Shown here: positions 1 to 6,883 of the stretch, piece by piece | Layout of the letters: each line of letters opens with the position of its first letter | Position numbering within the stretch: position 1 is the stretch's first letter | DNA from: Verrucomicrobiota bacterium | GTDB lineage: Bacteria > Verrucomicrobiota > Lentisphaeria > Oligosphaerales > JAFGRS01 | DNA: 6,951 nucleotides | Direction: 5' to 3' | Assembly (NCBI GenBank): GCA_019136035.1 | Contig: JAGVUW010000084.1 | Span: 1-6,951, forward strand | The notes under the pieces: model-generated | Seen by the model: only the letters and a program-made list of their open reading frames with translations | Databases searched by the model: none | What the model was told of the DNA's origin: nothing | Translations under genes and position numbers: made by a program

Positions 1-1
1 C

Positions 2-1624
2 AACGGCCTCGCCTGGGCGGTCCAGAGCGAGTTCTCGACCATCGCACCCGGCTGGGCGCGTTTTGGCGCCGACGGCGCCGCGCTGACCACGCCCGAGTAC
101 CGCGTCGAGCGCACCATCGAAGCGCGCGCCGATCACCTCCTCGTCACCGACCGGATCAGCAACACCAGCGCCGAGGACCAGCCGGTGATGGTCCGTCACA
201 GCCTCGACGCCGGCCCGACGCTGAAGGCAGTCCACATTGCCGGCAACCCGATCGCCATGCCGCGCTACCGGGTCGACGAGGGCGCCCACCCGGCGGCGGT
301 GGCCCTCTGCGAGCAGGCCGGCGTCGGGCTGCTCTCGGAAGACGACATCATGCGCGCTCAGGCGGTGCTCTTCCGCGATGGCTCGCGCATCGGGATCCAC
401 AACGACCGCCTCGTTGTCGCTCAGGGCCGCACCCTGGCCCTGCAGTTCGCCATCTACCCGCTCGAGAAACCGGATGGGTACCTTTTCATCAACCGCGTGC
501 GGCACAACTGGAACACCAACTTCACCATCGATGGCAGCTTTGCCTTCATGCAGCAGCGCAAGCCGGTCGCGACGATGGATGACGAGGCGTTCCTGAAGCA
601 CCTCACCGGCAAGTCGGCGCGGTTCATCTGCAGCTCGATGGGGTATTACAAGGGCACCTGGGCCCACGGCACGGCCTTCCGCCACACCGACCCCAGCGGC
701 GAGAACATCCTCTTCGCGCGCGCCCGCCGCCTCACTCCCGACGTGCGTACCTTCCTCTACTTCCACTGCTACATCTCGGTGCATGAAGACGACGCGACGA
801 CCTACGCCGACGCCAGGCTGCTTCGTCCCGACGGCACCCAGGCCGACTACCGCGACGCCCGCTACCCGATCTTCGTGCCCCGGCCCGGCAGCGCCTTCGC
901 GGCCGAGCAGGATGCCCTCATCGACCTGCGCTTCAAGCTCCTCGACCTCGATGGCATCTACTGGGACGAGATCGAGTACAGCGCCTATGAGTACGACTAC
1001 AGCGACCAGTGGGACGGTGTCTCGGCGCTGATCGACCCGCAGACGCACCGCATCACCCGCCGCATCGCCAATGTCACCCTCGCCACGCAGCCCTGGCGCC
1101 TGGCCCTGGCACAGCGTCTCCTGAAACGCGGCCTCCTCATCGGCAATGGGGCACCGCGGACGCGGACCTTCAGCGAACTGCACTTCCCGCGCTTCATCGA
1201 GACCGCCTCGATCACCAACCTGACCCGCGGTCAGCTCTACACCCCGATCGCCCTGGGCGACCACCTGACCGAGCGCACCCCCGAGGACTGCTACCGCAAC
1301 ATGCTGGCGGCGCTGGACTTCGGGGGTGTCTACTACTGGTACAGCGACCAGATTGTGGCGACGGAGCCGACCCTGACTGCGGTGATGTTCCCGGTCACGC
1401 CGATCGCCCTGGGACCCGGCTACATGATCGCCCAGGAGCGCATTCTGACGAACCGCAGCGGCCTCTTCGGGTGGGGCGACGCGAGCCATTTTGAGGCGGC
1501 GGTCTTCGATGAGAGGGGCCGCCGCACCGAGGCGGTGGCCATCCCGCGAGTGGAGAAGGACGGCCGGGCCTACGCCGAGGTGCGCATCCCGCAGGGCTAT
1601 GGCGTGGCGCTGATCCGGCGCTGA
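2..1624 (+). CDS. Glycoside-hydrolase-like protein, 5'-truncated (C-terminal 540 aa)
   Basis: The frame is open from base 2 to the TGA at 1622-1624, so the Met/Val codons near 185 are internal and the true start lies outside the window. Numbering from base 2, residues ~1-155 look like a beta-sandwich: alternating hydrophobic strands, 'TPEYRVERTIEARADHLLVTDRI'-style pattern. From ~160 a (beta/alpha)8-like region begins, with HNWNTNF (168-174), a strand ending FHCYISV, and GIYWDEIEY (318-326). In that last strand D322, E323 and E325 sit where retaining or inverting glycosidases place catalytic acids at a strand end. A further strand, GGVYYWYSD, follows. The last ~90 residues (ALGPGYMIAQERILTNRSG onward) look like a C-terminal all-beta domain. 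I infer a polysaccharide- or oligosaccharide-active hydrolase but cannot name a CAZy family. It lies 152 bp upstream of a secreted lyase-like gene on the same strand, which supports a carbohydrate role. A non-catalytic barrel protein is the main alternative. Confidence 0.6.
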   Translation, partial: NGLAWAVQSEFSTIAPGWARFGADGAALTTPEYRVERTIEARADHLLVTDRISNTSAEDQPVMVRHSLDAGPTLKAVHIAGNPIAMPRYRVDEGAHPAAVALCEQAGVGLLSEDDIMRAQAVLFRDGSRIGIHNDRLVVAQGRTLALQFAIYPLEKPDGYLFINRVRHNWNTNFTIDGSFAFMQQRKPVATMDDEAFLKHLTGKSARFICSSMGYYKGTWAHGTAFRHTDPSGENILFARARRLTPDVRTFLYFHCYISVHEDDATTYADARLLRPDGTQADYRDARYPIFVPRPGSAFAAEQDALIDLRFKLLDLDGIYWDEIEYSAYEYDYSDQWDGVSALIDPQTHRITRRIANVTLATQPWRLALAQRLLKRGLLIGNGAPRTRTFSELHFPRFIETASITNLTRGQLYTPIALGDHLTERTPEDCYRNMLAALDFGGVYYWYSDQIVATEPTLTAVMFPVTPIALGPGYMIAQERILTNRSGLFGWGDASHFEAAVFDERGRRTEAVAIPRVEKDGRAYAEVRIPQGYGVALIRR

Positions 1625-1680
1625 GTGTCGGGGTGCGGTATGGGAGACAGCGTGGTGTCGGCGGCGGTCGCCGGGACGGT

Positions 1681-1712
1681 CCCCGGGACGTCCGGGGAGC
1701 CGCCGGCGGCTC
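1681..1712 (+). other. Two adjacent GC-rich hairpins in the intergenic spacer
   Basis: Bases 1681-1697 can fold as a stem of six G-C pairs plus one G-T wobble around a 3-nt loop. Bases 1697-1712 (GAGCCGCCGGCGGCTC) form a perfect 16-bp palindrome that shares one base with the first stem. No T-run follows either, so a canonical intrinsic terminator is not supported. They could pause transcription, protect an mRNA end between the two genes, or simply reflect high GC. The structure is directly visible; the role is unknown. Confidence 0.4.
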
Positions 1713-1764
1713 GATCCAGGGCGGATCCGGGCCCTATCCAGAGCAACAGGTGCCGTTCCAGCCC

Positions 1765-1769
1765 GAGGG
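1765..1769 (+). promoter_or_regulatory. Shine-Dalgarno-like site for the 1777 start
   Basis: GAGGG lies 7 nt before the ATG at 1777 and matches part of the anti-Shine-Dalgarno complement. It decides the start of the long lyase-like gene. The upstream in-frame ATG at 1633 would add 48 Gly/Arg-rich residues before a clear signal peptide, which makes it unlikely. Confidence 0.55.
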
Positions 1770-1776
1770 CTTCAGC

Positions 1777-4700
1777 ATGCTCAGATGCCTTGTCATCAGC
1801 GTCCTCATCGCGGTGGCGTATGCCGGTGCCGCCGAGAACATCGCTCTGGGCCGCCCGTACCGCCTGAGCCAGGGGCCCGAGCTGCGATCGCCGCGGGCCG
1901 ACAGCGCCGGCCCGGAGGGCTTCGTCGAAAACGCGTTCTACCGTGGCGAGCTCAGCGACGGCCGGAGGCGCGCCGAGGGCGGCGGCCATGAGGTGGCCTG
2001 GCAGATCCGCCGCGAGCCCATCCTGATCGACATCGACCTCGGGGCGCCGGCGGTCATCGACGCGGTGGCGTTGTCGCCGGTGGTGGTCCGGCGCGAGGGC
2101 GGCACCCAGCAGGTGTCGCGGCTGGACGTGTCCATCCGCGGCCCGGGCTTCCCTTACGACGCCTGGGTCCAGGTCGGGCAGTGGCGTCCCGCGGATGAGA
2201 ATGCATCGCCATCGCCGGTCCGCGTCGAGCTCGCGCCGGTGACCGCGACGCAGGTCCGCATCGCGGTCCATGGCAAGGCGTGGGCGGGCCTCTACCTCGA
2301 CGAGATCGATGTCCAGCGCAGCGCGCGATCGGCGGTGGCAATCCTGCCGGTTGAGGATGTCACCCTGGAAGCCGAGGGGTGCCTGCCCGCCGCAGCGGTG
2401 GCGCATGCCGAGGCTTCGGGCGGGCAGGCGGTGCGTTTGTCGCCCGAGAGCGCGCCGGTGTCGGTGCGTCTGGCCCTGCCGGCGGGTGTGTACAGCCTGC
2501 GGTTGCGCTCGCGGGCCGTGCAGCAGGACACCTACAGCGAATTGATGCCGCAGGCGGCCGGTGTGGATCTGCGGCCGCAGCCGGTGACCAACGACCTCTT
2601 CACCTGGCAGCGGTCGCACTTCACGCATGCACAGGACGGCGAGGTCGAGATCCGGCTGGCCTGTCGCGAGGGCGCCGGGCTGCTCCTGGATGCCATTCGC
2701 ATCGAGCGCACCGGCCTGAACGAGCCCATCGGCCGGCTGAAGGACTTCCCGCGCGACACGGTCCTGGTTCGCGACGGCGCGGCGCGCTGTCTCATCGCGG
2801 CCGGGGATGGCGGGCGTTACCGTGACCTGGCGGCGGCGCTGGCGGCGGAGCTGAAGCGCCGCGGCGGTGCCGACGTCACGGTGCGGGATGCGGAGACGAT
2901 TGGTGAGGTCGACCTGCGCAGCCTGCAGATCATCGCGCTGGGCGCCGCGGCGAGCAACATCGCCATGCTCAAGGCGCGTCCCGGCGGCTGGGGCGTGGTG
3001 CCGGCGCCGCCGGAGGACGGCACGCCGATGGTCTACGTGGCCGTGGACGTGCGCGGCACCGGCACCAACATGGTCATGCTCGGGGGTGTCGACGAGGCGC
3101 AGGTCCAGGCCAGCGTGGATGCCTTCCTGGCGCACCTGCAGCCCGCGCCCGTGCTGCATCTGCCCTGGGTCCACCTGCCGCCCCCGGCCGTGGATGACCG
3201 CGATGCCTTCCGCGAACGCGCCGTCGCCAGCGGGAAGCTCCTGCGGCAGGGCGCGATACGGTCTATCCTCAAAGACGCCAAGTACTACGACGACGCGGCC
3301 TTCTCGATGTACATGCACCGCTACTGGGAGTACCTCGACTCGGCGGATGTCCTGGCGCGGTCGTCGTACCACGGCGCTCTCGACATGGAGTTCCACAAGC
3401 TCCTGCCGCAGTTCGAGCACCGCGAGCACAATCCCGCCTTCAGCTCCGCCGAACACCTGGCCCTGACGCACCTCATGTGGAATCTCAACGAACTGAACGC
3501 CGGCCTCTTCGCCAAGTGGTGGGGCCTCCTCGAGGCCACCGACGCCGAGGACATGACCCGGCTCATCCGGGAGCGCCCCCCGGCGATCACCTGGAACCAC
3601 CAGACCTTCCCCGCCCTCGGACTGCTCTTCGGCGCGGACTACTTCGGGCGGCACTACGACCTGCGCGTTGCGCACCAGCGCCGCCAGTGGGTCGAGAGTC
3701 TGATGCACGGCCAGCTCGTCGCCGCCAAGCCGATGTGCGACTGCTGGGGCTACCAGGATATCACCATCGCGCACACCGCCTACCTGGCCTCGCTGCTCGG
3801 GCGCTGGGACTACTACGAGCGCTGGCCGCTGCACCAGTTCCTGCGCCTGCGCCTGGCGGTCCACGACAACCTCGGCGCCGGGGTCGGCTATGGCGATGTC
3901 GGCGGCTACGGCGCCCCGGTCGAGGGCGACCCGCGCGACTCGATGAGCAGCCTGGCCAGTGTCACCGGCGGCCGCATCGACCTGCGGCGGGTCACGCTGG
4001 AGGAGGTCGAGGGCCTCTACGTCCATCCGGTCGAGCCGCTCTGGTATGCCCAGTTCGGCCAGCGCAGCGGCACCCCCATCGGGAAGGCCTTCGACAAGAT
4101 CACCATGCGCCAGAGCCATGACCCGCGGCGCGCCTACCTCCTCCTCGACGGCCTCTCGGGCGGCAACCACGGCCACTGGGACGGGAATACCATCCTGCGC
4201 TTCACCGCCAATGGCCGCATGTGGCTCTGCGAGGGCGATTACCTCAAGGGCGATATGAAGGAGCACAACGGCCTCACGCTGACGCGCGACGCCAGGACCG
4301 CCGAGCCCGACCGCATTGTGGTCCTGCGCGACCAGTACCTGGACGACGAGTGGGGCCTCGTCATCACCCGTACCGCCGACTACGCCGGCACTGACTGGGA
4401 CCGGCACCTGCTCTGGCATCGGCCCTCGGATACCTTCCTGATGCAGGACCGCGTCACGGCACGACTGCCCGGCCACATCGACGCCAGCGTGCGCTTCCGC
4501 TCTCTCGGCACGGCCCGCCTGGAGGGCCGCGTCTGGCAGGTCGAGCAGACGGGCGGCGAGCGCTTCACCCTCCACGCCTCCGGCAGCGGCCGTATCCTCA
4601 CGGGGACGGCCCCGGAAGACGCCAAGAACTGGTCCGGGTACGCCTTTGCCGAGCCGACGCCGCAGCTCCTCCGCCACCGCCAGTCGCGGCCCCTGGCGAG

Positions 4701-6333
4701 CGGCGAGGCGATGCTCTTCTCGCATGTCTTCTACGCCGCCGGGCCGGAGGCGCCGCCGCGCCTGCAGGCGCAGTCGATCGAGGGCGCCGGGGTGGTGACC
4801 ACGGGCGACCTCGAGGTCGCGGTGCTGGCCGGCCCGGAGGTCGCCGTCGGTGACCTCGTGATGAGCGCCGCGCAGGCGATCCTCACCCCGACCCGGCCGG
4901 TGCTGGTGTCCCTGCGGCGCCTCGAGTGCCCCGGGCTGATCCTGACGGCCTCGTCGCCGGTGACCCTCTCGATCGATGCTGCGGCGCGCCAGGCCGCGAC
5001 CCGCGCCGACGCGGCGGCGGTCCTGTTGGTGCAGTGCGGCGAGGCGCAGCGGCGGTACCGCATTGCCGCCGGGCAGGGCACCCTCGACGGGCCTCCCGAG
5101 GATCTCATCAGCGGCCTGGAGCGCCTTCGCCAGGCCCTCGTCGCCCAGTCGGCCGCCGCGCCGTCGGGGGGTCCCGCCAGTGCGGCGGCGCCGGCGCATC
5201 ATGTCACGGCGTCGGCCCAGGTCGCCCTGGCGGCGCCGGCCGCCAGCCTGGCACTGGCGCGCTTCGGCCAGCCGCCCGTCCGCCATGCCCTGGTCGGGGA
5301 TGCCGATGGCGCTCTGGCGGCAGTCCGGGAGGATGGTACCATCGCCTGGCAGCAGCGCTTCGGCGGGCGCATCAACGCGATCGCCGCGGGCGATCTCGAT
5401 GGCGATGCCCAGGACGAGATCGCCATCGGCGTCGAGGATAGCCACCTCTACCTGCTCAATGCTGATGGCACCACGCGCTGGAAGCGCTTCTTCGAGGCCT
5501 ACCGTGCCTCCGGCGGCATCGAGGGCCATCCGCGCGTTGTGATGATGGCCGATTTCGAGGGCGACGGGACTCCGGAGGTGGCCGTGGGCTGCGCCAACAG
5601 CACCTTCTACGTCCTCGACGCCGCCGGTGAGCCGAAACGCAGCGCCACCGGGCCCTGGACCGTCGTCACCCAGCACAAGGCCTGCGGCATCAGCGCGGCC
5701 GACATGACTGGCGACGGCCTCCTCGAGCTGCTCTGCGGCTATACCTACCAGGGGCGCATGATGGCCGACTTCTCGCGCTCTGGCTACGACCGCTTCAGCA
5801 CCCTCGCCGGGACCCACGGCGGCAGCGAGGCGATCACCGCGGCGGACTTCGATGGCGATGGCAAGGCGGAGGCGGTCTTTGCCGACCGTGATGGCAAGGT
5901 GACCCTGGCCAAGCCTTACGCGAAGCAGCGCGGGCCGGCCACGATCGTCTGGCAGGCCTACATCGGCGACGACGCCCACACCCGCGCCGTCGCCGCCGAT
6001 CTCACCGACGACGGCCGGCCCGAGCTGGTCCTCGCCTCCGACAGCGGCTTCGTCGCCGCCCTCGACGCCGAGGGCGAGATGCTCTGGATCCGCCACGCCG
6101 AGGACGCGGTCAGCGATGCGGCCGTGCTCAGCGGCGGCGGGCGGCCAGGCCTGGTGCTGCGCTCGTCTGCCGATGGCACCGTGGCGGCCTACGGCCCCGA
6201 TGGCGCTCCGCGCGCCCTCTGGCGAACCGACAGCCCGGTCCTCAGAATCGCCGCCGTCCGCGCCGAGGCGTCGGACCTCGCCTGGGCCCTGGAGGAGCGC
6301 CGCCTGACCCTCCTGAAGGTCGAGGGTGATTGA
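1777..6333 (+). CDS. Secreted multidomain heparinase II/III-like polysaccharide lyase with two CBM-like modules and C-terminal beta-propeller
   Basis: This 1518-aa protein probably binds and cleaves a uronate-containing polysaccharide outside the cytoplasm. Residues 1-16 or 1-18 form a signal peptide (MLRCLVISVLIAVAYAGA, two AXA sites). Residues ~20-180 resemble F5/8C/CBM32: NIALGRPY at the start, IDIDLG in the middle, LYLDEIDV at the end. Residues ~195-312 resemble CBM6/35 (LEAE start, LLLDAIRIER end). Residues ~325-468 look like the non-catalytic alpha/beta domain preceding GH20/GH67/GH115 catalytic domains. Residues ~469-1000 fit a heparinase II/III fold: helical toroid with N607-H608 and Y659, then a beta-sandwich with HGHWDGN (798-804) and EHN (829-831). 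An extra beta domain reaches ~1120, then an Ala/Pro linker (1125-1142). Residues ~1165-1518 are a VCBS/FG-GAP-like propeller with five acidic loops starting at D1206, D1259, D1309, D1357 and D1408. Family-level function is well supported; substrate, metal use and surface attachment are inferred. No LPXTG, dockerin or C-terminal membrane segment is visible. Confidence 0.75.
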   Translation: MLRCLVISVLIAVAYAGAAENIALGRPYRLSQGPELRSPRADSAGPEGFVENAFYRGELSDGRRRAEGGGHEVAWQIRREPILIDIDLGAPAVIDAVALSPVVVRREGGTQQVSRLDVSIRGPGFPYDAWVQVGQWRPADENASPSPVRVELAPVTATQVRIAVHGKAWAGLYLDEIDVQRSARSAVAILPVEDVTLEAEGCLPAAAVAHAEASGGQAVRLSPESAPVSVRLALPAGVYSLRLRSRAVQQDTYSELMPQAAGVDLRPQPVTNDLFTWQRSHFTHAQDGEVEIRLACREGAGLLLDAIRIERTGLNEPIGRLKDFPRDTVLVRDGAARCLIAAGDGGRYRDLAAALAAELKRRGGADVTVRDAETIGEVDLRSLQIIALGAAASNIAMLKARPGGWGVVPAPPEDGTPMVYVAVDVRGTGTNMVMLGGVDEAQVQASVDAFLAHLQPAPVLHLPWVHLPPPAVDDRDAFRERAVASGKLLRQGAIRSILKDAKYYDDAAFSMYMHRYWEYLDSADVLARSSYHGALDMEFHKLLPQFEHREHNPAFSSAEHLALTHLMWNLNELNAGLFAKWWGLLEATDAEDMTRLIRERPPAITWNHQTFPALGLLFGADYFGRHYDLRVAHQRRQWVESLMHGQLVAAKPMCDCWGYQDITIAHTAYLASLLGRWDYYERWPLHQFLRLRLAVHDNLGAGVGYGDVGGYGAPVEGDPRDSMSSLASVTGGRIDLRRVTLEEVEGLYVHPVEPLWYAQFGQRSGTPIGKAFDKITMRQSHDPRRAYLLLDGLSGGNHGHWDGNTILRFTANGRMWLCEGDYLKGDMKEHNGLTLTRDARTAEPDRIVVLRDQYLDDEWGLVITRTADYAGTDWDRHLLWHRPSDTFLMQDRVTARLPGHIDASVRFRSLGTARLEGRVWQVEQTGGERFTLHASGSGRILTGTAPEDAKNWSGYAFAEPTPQLLRHRQSRPLASGEAMLFSHVFYAAGPEAPPRLQAQSIEGAGVVTTGDLEVAVLAGPEVAVGDLVMSAAQAILTPTRPVLVSLRRLECPGLILTASSPVTLSIDAAARQAATRADAAAVLLVQCGEAQRRYRIAAGQGTLDGPPEDLISGLERLRQALVAQSAAAPSGGPASAAAPAHHVTASAQVALAAPAASLALARFGQPPVRHALVGDADGALAAVREDGTIAWQQRFGGRINAIAAGDLDGDAQDEIAIGVEDSHLYLLNADGTTRWKRFFEAYRASGGIEGHPRVVMMADFEGDGTPEVAVGCANSTFYVLDAAGEPKRSATGPWTVVTQHKACGISAADMTGDGLLELLCGYTYQGRMMADFSRSGYDRFSTLAGTHGGSEAITAADFDGDGKAEAVFADRDGKVTLAKPYAKQRGPATIVWQAYIGDDAHTRAVAADLTDDGRPELVLASDSGFVAALDAEGEMLWIRHAEDAVSDAAVLSGGGRPGLVLRSSADGTVAAYGPDGAPRALWRTDSPVLRIAAVRAEASDLAWALEERRLTLLKVEGD

Positions 6334-6340
6334 CCCGGCG

Positions 6341-6365
6341 CCGGGCCGCCGCGCCGGCGTCCCGG
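6341..6365 (+). terminator. Terminator-like hairpin after the lyase gene (no U-tract)
   Basis: A 5-bp CCGGG/CCCGG stem, one C-T mismatch, and a 4-bp CGCC/GGCG stem close a 5-nt loop, beginning 8 bases after the stop codon. Immediately before and overlapping it, 6334-6345 is a perfect 12-bp palindrome (CCCGGCGCCGGG), so two alternative folds compete. The position fits transcription end or 3'-end protection. The lack of a following T-run makes Rho-independent termination uncertain. Confidence 0.45.
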
Positions 6366-6395
6366 CTATGAACGCCCCTCTGCGCCCTCCGCGGT
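6363..6395 (-). repeat. CGCAGAGG-type repeat, copy A
   Basis: Read on the minus strand this begins ACCGCGGAGGGCGCAGAGG and ends near ATAGCCG. It matches copy B, exactly 240 bp downstream, with three mismatches over the shared 37 bases starting at 6363, and matches copy C in inverted orientation (19 of 23 core bases). The core is built of roughly 9-nt units of the form CGCAGAGGA. I recall similar dispersed intergenic repeats in varied environmental bacteria, but cannot check this here. Its left end slightly overlaps the terminator-like hairpin. Confidence 0.7.
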
Positions 6396-6444
6396 GGAAA
6401 ACAAGACATCATAACGACTGGATGCTGGCAGGCCAGATGCGTAC

Positions 6445-6502
6445 GGCACCGGCGGGGCTTTCGCGGCACCGGTGAGGCGCAGACAGGCCGGCCCAGACAG
6501 GC
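6445..6502. repeat. Two short direct-repeat pairs between repeat copies A and C
   Basis: GGCACCGG occurs at 6445-6452 and 6465-6472 (20 bp apart). CAGACAGGC occurs at 6480-6488 and 6494-6502 (14 bp apart). Both pairs are exact and non-coding. They may be operator-like sites or slippage products; at this length and base composition chance cannot be excluded. Confidence 0.35.
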
Positions 6503-6506
6503 ATTT

Positions 6507-6547
6507 ACCGCAGAGGACTCAGAGGAGCGCAGAGGATGGGAGCCGAT
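6507..6547 (+). repeat. CGCAGAGG-type repeat, copy C (inverted relative to A and B)
   Basis: The plus strand reads ACCGCAGAGGACTCAGAGG and continues with another GCGCAGAGG unit, then ends AGCCGAT. It carries one 9-nt unit more than copies A and B. Its end, AGCCGAT at 6541-6547, is the exact reverse complement of ATCGGCT at 6601-6607, the outer end of copy B. C and B are therefore the two arms of an imperfect inverted repeat with 53 bp between them. Confidence 0.7.
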
Positions 6548-6600
6548 GAGGGAAGCGGGGCTGTTGTCGATGCGGCCATAGAGTTGCCTGCGTAAGGCCA

Positions 6601-6635
6601 ATCGGCTATGAACGCCCCTCCGCGTCCTCAGCGGT
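6601..6635 (-). repeat. CGCAGAGG-type repeat, copy B
   Basis: This is the near-duplicate of copy A at an offset of exactly 240 bp. Both contain CGGCTATGAACGCCCCTC followed by a degenerate copy of the periodic core. Read on the minus strand it starts ACCGCTGAGGACGCGGAGG. The three differences from copy A all fall in the core; the 18 bases at the CGGCT end are identical. Small ATG-initiated frames crossing it are not credible genes. Confidence 0.7.
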
Positions 6636-6883
6636 GGAACAACGACCCCCTGCCGCGGTTCGTCAGGACTCTTCCTATGGCGTCAGGCCGGTCATCGACC
6701 GCGCGCCGCTCGGTGACTGCCTGCCGTTCGACGACCAGTCGAGCGCGTTCGGCGAACTCAGACGTGGCTTCGGGAATCGCGTCGCTCAACGAGGCATGAC
6801 GTGCAGGGACACCTTAGATTCCACATACAGGCAAGTAAGCTGCACACAGCCCCGTTGAACTGGCAAAGGCTGACCCTGCTCGG
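6636..6883. other. Non-coding or decayed stretch before the next gene
   Basis: I see no credible gene, tRNA or confident promoter here. On the minus strand a frame is open from about 6812 to a stop inside copy B and has protein-like composition (…SDAIPEATSEFAERARL…, Glu/Arg/Ala/Val-rich). It has no ATG or GTG start and poorer G/C-ending codon use than the two large genes. It could be a gene remnant or chance. From about 6790 onward the sequence becomes less GC-rich, as expected for a promoter-bearing region before the gene at 6884, but no clear -35/-10 pair can be assigned. Confidence 0.3.

Noticed and set aside
185..1624. Start of the first gene at the GTG/ATG codons near 185
   Set aside because: The same frame is open to base 2 with protein-like sequence continuous with the beta-sandwich, so the gene is truncated by the window edge rather than starting there.
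1633..1776. N-terminal extension of the lyase-like protein from the ATG at 1633
   Set aside because: It would put 48 Gly/Arg-rich residues ahead of a textbook signal peptide and runs through the spacer hairpins. The ATG at 1777 has a GAGGG site at a normal distance.
1597..6096. A 1499-codon open frame on the minus strand, antisense to the lyase-like gene
   Set aside because: Long antisense frames are expected opposite a GC-rich gene with G/C-ending codons. The translation is low-complexity (Gly/Ala/Arg/Val/Asp-rich) with no recognisable domain, whereas the plus strand gives a signal peptide and several clear domains.
6363..6635. CRISPR array
   Set aside because: Only three degenerate copies, with one inverted, unequal spacing and no uniform spacers; no cas genes are present.
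6715..6745. tRNA-like T-loop (GTTCGA near 6727)
   Set aside because: No matching acceptor, D or anticodon stems can be placed around it, and the flanking bases do not form a T-stem.
6608..6858. Two short plus-strand frames (63 and 74 codons) after repeat copy B
   Set aside because: One starts within the repeat itself, they overlap each other in different frames, have no ribosome-binding site worth noting and show atypical codon use.
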